A stretch of 64,000 bases of DNA from positions 2,117,201-2,181,200 of the forward strand of contig OW203984.1 of assembly GCA_934047225.1 (NCBI GenBank), given 5' to 3'. Below the pieces are notes generated by a model. That model ran no database searches. It was not told the origin of the DNA and saw only the letters and a program-made list of their open reading frames with translations. Positions 59,010 through 64,000 of the stretch are shown here, piece after piece. The translations under genes were made by a program, and so were the position numbers. Source of the stretch: Ypsolopha sequella (lineage: Eukaryota; Arthropoda; Insecta; Lepidoptera; Ypsolophidae). Position 1 is the first letter of the stretch. Each line of letters starts with the position of its first letter.

Positions 59010-59193
59010 TAATATTTTAAACGGTGCCATCGGGGTAAATACGTTTCATCCTGTATCTCAAGTACAACGATGCTTGCCGTCGAGCGCAGTGGTAGCTACA
59101 CAGGGAATTACAAAAAAACTAGCTAAACGAGCTTTTGAACCAGCTACACTTCTAACAACGGCTAGAAGCAAATTGCAAAATAATCAGATATGA
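59010..59193 (+). other. Unrecognised ORF tail, possible terminal exon (weak)
   Basis: After the dispersed repeat ends at 59009 the frame stays open to a TGA at 59191 (...VVATQGITKKLAKRAFEP...NNQI). Base composition is closer to coding than the flanks. No strong splice acceptor is visible at its left edge and I recognise no family. It could be chance, or the last exon of a gene upstream on the same strand. Confidence 0.15.
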
Positions 59194-59337
59194 ACTTGTG
59201 AAAATGAAAAACAGCAGACAGGTCACATTGGCGCACCATTTCCGTGAACAAAAAATATAAAAAGGCAACAGTTGAAAACAGGACAGAAGCGACACATTTC
59301 GAGAGTACCGACAGACGGCGCTGCGGAAGGCTTTACT

Positions 59338-59381
59338 ACTTCCGGTGACAAGATGGCCGCGCATTCAGCGACACCGGAAGT
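59338..59381 (+). promoter_or_regulatory. Candidate core promoter: inverted ETS-type sites around a YY1/Pho-like motif
   Basis: ACTTCCGGTG at 59338-59347 and its exact reverse complement CACCGGAAGT at 59372-59381 flank CAAGATGGCCGC (59349-59360). CCGGAAGT is the ETS core and AAGATGGCCGC the YY1/Pleiohomeotic core, a combination typical of TATA-less housekeeping promoters. The surrounding ~150 bp is clearly GC-richer than its neighbours. It lies ~640 bp upstream of the IQCA1-like ATG, so it may be that gene's start region or serve another transcript. The ATG inside the motif opens a 38-codon ORF (MAAHSATPEV...) ending at 59469 just before an AATAAA. Function is inferred. Confidence 0.45.
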
Positions 59382-59895
59382 TGTGGCGAGCGCCCCAAAC
59401 ACGATAAAACACCCACCCGAACTCTACCAAACGGAGAACACCCGCCATTCGAAACTGAACTTTAACTAATAAAAATAAAGCTGGTTTTTGGTAGAAAGTT
59501 GCAGGTATAGAAAGATGATTTCAGCGTGTCGACGAAACGAATACGAATGCCCTATTCCCGACAAGTGAGATCGGTTATTTCCCCCATTTTGTATGATCTA
59601 AAGTTTTCCGCTGTCACTGATAAGCTTTAATGGACGTCGTTCGCCCTTTCATTGGTACCGAGCACGGGAAGACGTAACGGGAATAAACTTTTGAAGTGTT
59701 ATGCAGATTGGGACAGATTGTTATCTGGACCGTTGGAGCTTTTTTATGATTTTCTGTGAAATTTTCTCTTCGTTACTCTGTCGTCTGGAGCCGAAGCTTT
59801 TCGATACTAAAGAGGTACGACTGGTGCGGACTGATAAAAAGTTTTAAGCCAATCTGTGACAAACATTTAGATAAAACTTCGAAACCATCTTGATT

Positions 59896-60004
59896 TATTG
59901 TTATGTTGATTTATTTTTGTACAATGGCTATAAGTTGAATTTATTGTTATATTGATTTATTTTTGTGCAATGGCTATATAAGTTAAATTTATTTTTATTA
60001 ATTA
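59896..60004 (+). repeat. ~53-bp direct duplication just upstream of the IQCA1-like start codon
   Basis: The segment containing GATTTATTTTTGTACAATGG occurs twice in tandem with few differences (TGTACAATGG then TGTGCAATGG). It would lie in the 5' UTR or proximal upstream region of the gene starting at 60025. Confidence 0.7.
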
Positions 60005-60024
60005 ATTTTCTACTAAAGTTCGTA

Positions 60025-63000
60025 ATGTCCAGCGATTTCTACTGGAAGACATGGCTACAAGTACTGGCTCGTTTAGAAAGGATAGTTAATATTGATACAG
60101 ACTTTCAGGTGAGTATTGTTTTGTGTTGATTTGCCTGTTCAAGTAATACGAGTACTATAATTGTATTTTTGTCGAATCTTCATTTCTAGACAGAAGAATG
60201 TTCACCACATTTGAGATAGCTGAGGTAATTTTACCTTATTCAATAACAACATTTTGTTAGATATCAAAAGCCCACGACCAAAAGCGTTGCCATGCAGCTC
60301 AGCGCCTCTCCGGAGTCCTGGGAGCCTACTCCACCATCTACAATGAAGCTATGGAATGCCTGCACCAGAACTTGCAAGTCCAGAAGACTCTGTACATCGC
60401 CACGGTTATCAAAACTGTTGTGGCAAGGTATCTCACATCATCAGCATCATCGTCATCGTCGTAGTCTCACAAATCATTTCACTTCAGCTGGTTGTAGGCT
60501 TCGGCCATGACTTGTCAACACCTTCACGACAAAACCAAGCAATCCGTATTGTGGATGATAAATTAAATTTTGTCATTTTTTTTCGTGAATTTCTCAACCG
60601 CTTTATTTTTCCTGTAATCTTTTCATAAACACATATTACCACGATTTATTTTATATTTTTCGGTCCACCAGTTTTGGAAATAAGGGGGGGACATACATTT
60701 TTTTATAGTTTTTCAAGGATTTCTCGAAATAGATGCAGTTAAATATAGCAAAACTATGTATTTTTACAATCAAATTTCTAATACCTACAATTTGCTAATT
60801 TTGATTAATAAATAAAAAATATTTTTTTATTTATTTTACTTCTTTTTTTATATTTCTCATTTGTGCTCAACTTTTTTTAAATTGCTTTAATTTTCCTATA
60901 ATTGGCCAGTTATGTTCTATAATCATCATTTTTTTAATATTTTTCGGTCTTCCAGTTTTGGAGATATATATTTTTGTGTTTTTTTTTAAGATTTCTCGAA
61001 ACTTGTGCCAGTAAATATAGTAAAAGTATATATCTTTACGATCAGCTTATTAATATCTATAATTTGATACTCATATTGTATTTTTAGGATAATATTTTTT
61101 ATTTTTCTCTATTTTGTTTTTGGAAATGTTTTTAACAATTTAAAATTTTTCATTTATTTTTAGACACCGTGACATGAAGGCAAATTAATGCTATTTTTGT
61201 GCCAAATTTCATGTCTTTATCTTTAACGGTTCTAAAGTTATGAGGCTGTGACATACGAACGGACGCGGACGGACGGACGGACAACGGAGTCTCACCATAA
61301 AGGTTCGTTTTGTACCTTTTAGGTAATACGGAACCCTAAACATATATATAAATAAGTTGGATAGCCTGTCCTAGGCAGAAATAATTTTGATCAATTTCAA
61401 GAACTGTGGCTCCAACGGTTACCGGTCCCGGAACAATGTGTACGTTGAACGTGATTTTCTTCTTCTTCAAGTTTATTCCGAGACTAACACACTTGAGATG
61501 CAGTATTGAGGCATTTTAATGACACCTTGTAGCGATCCAGTAGCTACCAAATATTTCTGGCTTTACTTGATATAGTCTGTGGTAGTTTTTGAACTGCAAT
61601 CCAAAAATATTTTTAGGATTCTAGAGTTAAAGCAGGAACTTCAGAAACTTGAATCCAGGAATTTCCAATTCCTCGGTCATGGCCTAGTGACTCACAATAT
61701 TACTACTTACGACACTGAATTAACAGAAATGCCAAATAAATGTGAAAGAACAGAAGCCGTAGAAGCTGGTATAGAGGAAGCATTCAGAAAAGCAAAAGAT
61801 AAGAAGGAGATGTTGGAGAGATTAGGTAATAAAATAATGTTGTTTATGTATAATATATAATTAAGAGATTGTTTTTACAAAAAGATTTTATTTTAGCTGA
61901 AGAAGAAAAACGACAAGCGTTGGAAGAAATAGAGGCAGTAAAGGTTCCTAATTTCTGGGATGAAGACAAAGATGTAATATTAAATAAAGATGCATATACA
62001 TTCGGTGAGATCAAAGATGAAGATGTAGACGAAGAAAAACTAGAGAGAAGAAGACTTATTAAAATTATACAAGCACAGGAGAGGACCAGGTAAAGAATCA
62101 TCGCTGAAAACTTAATATTATTACAAAAGTAAATAAACAGATGCATTTTCACAGGCAAGTGACTAAGAATATAAATCTTAGCAAAGTGAAAAGAGAAACA
62201 TGGGAAAGAGAATTAACTGGAACATTAAATCCACAAGCAACAAACGAGATTAAAAAAAGAAGTGCTAAAGTAATTCAACAAGTGTGCAGGTAATTAACAA
62301 GTATCTCTATTACAATAGTTGTTACAAAATCAATCACACATATTTAATATTATGTACTTATACAGAGCCTATTTCAAGATAAAAAGAGAGAAAATTGAAG
62401 AACGCAAAAGAGATGAACTGTTGGGCTTAGTATTAAGTAAACCACATGAAGTTCACATCGAAAATAAAAACATAGAGGTGAGCACAATGACTCAAATCAA
62501 ATCATATTATGTACCGTAGCTATTATAAATACCTTAATTATTATTCAGGCCCAAAAAAATCGCATTATTTTAGCAAAAAAATATGATTCAGAATGGATTA
62601 CGTTTTGTGAGGATCTAAAACAAAAATATTTGAAAAAAAGAGGTGCTGATATAGCCGAAGATGTTCGAGATGAAATTAGAAATTGGTTTATAAAATGGTG
62701 AGATAATCAACCTTTGAGAACATCATATGAAAGTTAAAATAAAATGGAACATGGAACGTTCGATATAAGTATCATATATTCTTATCATAATAATTATTAT
62801 TCCAATACACTATCTACCTATCTATCTAATTATCTAGCAAATTTTGTAAAATTTAATTTGATAAAATAACATTACAGGTTTGACGAAGTTAAGTTCATTT
62901 ATGATATCCCAAGCGAGTTTAAGGGTGGTTCTACTCTGGTAGTTAAAGAAGAAGTACCAACACCTTCAGAATGGGTAGAGGAATACAAAGAGTACCTGGA

Positions 63001-63528
63001 AAAGAAGAGAGCCAACAAGGGCAAAACAGCTTTAGAAGTAAAATTGATTGTTTGAGTAAGAATAAATTACATAGTTAGACTCAAAATAAAATCGTTTAGT
63101 TACGCATTTTTCTTATTACAGTTGAAATATGAAAAACAAAGTAATGAAAAGGAGGCTACAGCGAACAAGAGAGAAGAACGAATGAAACAGGCATTACAAG
63201 AGAAGTTAATGAAGAAACTTATGAAAAATCCAAAGATGCATCCTGGTTTCCTATACCCACAATCAAAGACGACCGAAGAAATTTTGAAGGTAAAGTTTAA
63301 TGTTTTTGGAATAAGCTTTATAATCCGAACTGTATGACATAGTTCATTTATAATTATTAATAATGATAAACGATTTTAGGCGATACAGGATTACCATGCA
63401 GTCTGGGATAAACTTGATCTAACTGGTTCAAAAGACGTAAAAGAAGGTTCAGTTAGAAACATAGATGTTGATAGAATCTGCATGGATGTCAAACTAGAAG
63501 TAAGGAGTGAAACAGACGAGGAAATGAG
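60025..63528 (+). CDS. IQCA1: IQ and AAA domain-containing protein 1-like (DRC11), N-terminal half, 10 exons, 3' partial
   Basis: Exons: 60025-60108, 60261-60427, 61617-61825, 61897-62089, 62155-62289, 62366-62477, 62549-62697, 62878-63037, 63122-63289, 63380-63528. All introns are GT-AG and all junction phases agree, giving 508 codons plus 2 nt from the ATG at 60025 (protein begins MSSDFYWKTW). The family is a nexin-dynein regulatory complex subunit acting in motile axonemes, here probably sperm flagella. Seen: residues ~29-90 form a helical segment (QKTLYIATVIKTVVAR, then LELKQELQKLE), typical of the IQCA1 N-terminus. An IQ calmodulin-binding motif (VIQQVCRAYFKIKR, ~257-270) is split by intron 5. 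Lys/Glu-rich charged helices follow, with WFDEVKFIYDIP at ~350 and KNPKMHPGFLYP at ~440. The AAA+ ATPase domain expected next is past the window edge. Exon 8 uses a weaker donor (GAA|gtaaaa); reading through meets TGA. Family assigned by recalled similarity; exon structure is seen directly. Confidence 0.85.
60545..61345 (+). repeat. GGTTCCG-family dispersed repeat (long form) inside IQCA1-like intron 2
   Basis: It shares with the copy at 39880-41072 the text TTTCGTGAATTT, 'CCACCAGTTTTGGAGATA', 'GATTTCTCGAAA', 'TTTGTGCCAAATTTCATGTC', then GGACGGACGGACGGAC and a final TACGGAACCCTAA. It accounts for most of the unusually long intron 2 (1,189 bp; six of the other eight introns are 65-90 bp). No ORF; non-autonomous. 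Confidence 0.75.
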
Positions 63529-63571
63529 GTATCAATAAAATACATAATAAAGTATCAGTGGCCTTAGTAAA

Positions 63572-63895
63572 ATGATAAAGATGTGTGAAGCTTACGCGGA
63601 GGCCCATGGACTTAAGTACAATGTACAATGCCTGTGGACCAACTTTACACAAAAATCCTACAACGTCCTGCGCGTTCAATACAAAAACGCATTCAGGATG
63701 CTGTTGAGATTGCCCCGATTCTGCAGTGCTTCAGGAATGTTCACTGAAACTCATACAGATGGCTTTAACGCGATAATGCGTAAGAGAGTGGCATCCCTGT
63801 TGTGCAGGGTGAGGGTGGCTCTAACGACTTCCTGAAGGTGTTTGCCGAGAGGACAGACAGTCCCATCTTGCCCCACTGAGTGTTGTTGCATACCG
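63572..63895 (+). pseudogene. Non-LTR retrotransposon RT C-terminal fragment within IQCA1-like intron 10
   Basis: The frame from 63572 reads MCEAYAEAHGLKYNVQ, then CLWTNFTQKSYNVLRVQYKN, AFRMLLRLPRFCSASGMF and AIMRKRVASLLCRVR. Both halves resemble the region after the catalytic FADD box of lepidopteran LINE polymerases (the HGLKYNV segment, then the thumb/post-RT region). The sequence normally between them is missing, so the copy is internally deleted. It starts ~45 bp after exon 10 and would sit in the next intron. The frame decays after 63830. Clade not determined. Confidence 0.7.
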
Positions 63896-64000
63896 CCTCG
63901 ATAGGCAGTGGTGCAAGATAAAATTACATTATTTCAAATTAAATTAATTTCAATTCAGATATGTAAATAATTATTATGAATGTAATACTAACATCGTTTT

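Noticed and set aside
60191..60225. Possible extra exon between IQCA1-like exons 1 and 2 (ag|ACAGAAGAATGT...CTGAG|gt)
   Set aside because: 35 nt long with an in-frame TAG after exon 1. Direct joining of exons 1 and 2 keeps the frame.

Overview
The window looks like nuclear DNA of a moth or butterfly. It is AT-rich, has GT-AG introns, and carries repeats that I recognise as typical of lepidopteran genomes: the CCCGCGGCTTCGCCCGCG repeat, the AGGGTTCCGTACC / GACGGACAGACGGAC repeat and the GATTTGAATTTG LINE tail. No bacterial operon, CRISPR array, rRNA gene or intact functional tRNA gene is visible.

Only one host gene can be supported. Ten exons at 60025-63528 (+) join in consistent phase into the first 508 codons of an IQCA1/DRC11-like protein (IQ and AAA domain-containing protein, a nexin-dynein regulatory complex subunit of motile cilia and sperm flagella). 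The AAA+ ATPase half lies beyond the right edge. About 0.65 kb upstream is a compact promoter-like core: a 10-bp inverted repeat of ETS-type sites around an AAGATGGCCGC (YY1/Pho-like) motif.

The other ~59 kb is repeat-dominated. Left part (1-13 kb): dispersed repeat copies, a CGGBP1/hAT-like coding remnant, a TTAA-flanked MITE, several copies of a hairpin-forming repeat, a dead non-LTR retrotransposon 3' end, two tRNA-derived SINE-like sequences, and a 41-bp minisatellite split by a hAT-type element with an exact 8-bp target duplication. 13-17.2 kb: a 39-bp minisatellite, then about 79 copies of a 37-bp satellite, itself split by a 260-bp hAT-type MITE. 17.7-23.9 kb: nested repeats around a 5'-truncated R1/I-group LINE (RT plus RNase H, one frameshift) and a 510-bp hAT element. 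25-26.7 kb: three TIR elements nested or abutting. 27.8-29.3 kb: a second, unrelated 37-bp satellite. 29.3-34.4 kb: nearly featureless. 35-43.8 kb: TTAA MITEs (two of one family, 470 and 472 bp), a 41-bp minisatellite, a long GGTTCCG-type element and two strong hairpins. 44-51 kb: dispersed repeats, SINE pieces and a 630-bp foldback. 51.75-53.7 kb: a 35-bp satellite. 54.4-55.3 kb: a 937-bp palindrome-rich TIR element. 55.5-59 kb: more dispersed copies leading into the gene.

I found no new biochemical system. The notable signals are structural: exact element boundaries, TTAA elements sharing one TTAA, hAT elements inside minisatellites, a 63-bp near-perfect hairpin, and five long tandem arrays with similar 35-41-bp periods in one window. 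All calls come from reading the sequence by eye; no alignment or database search was run.
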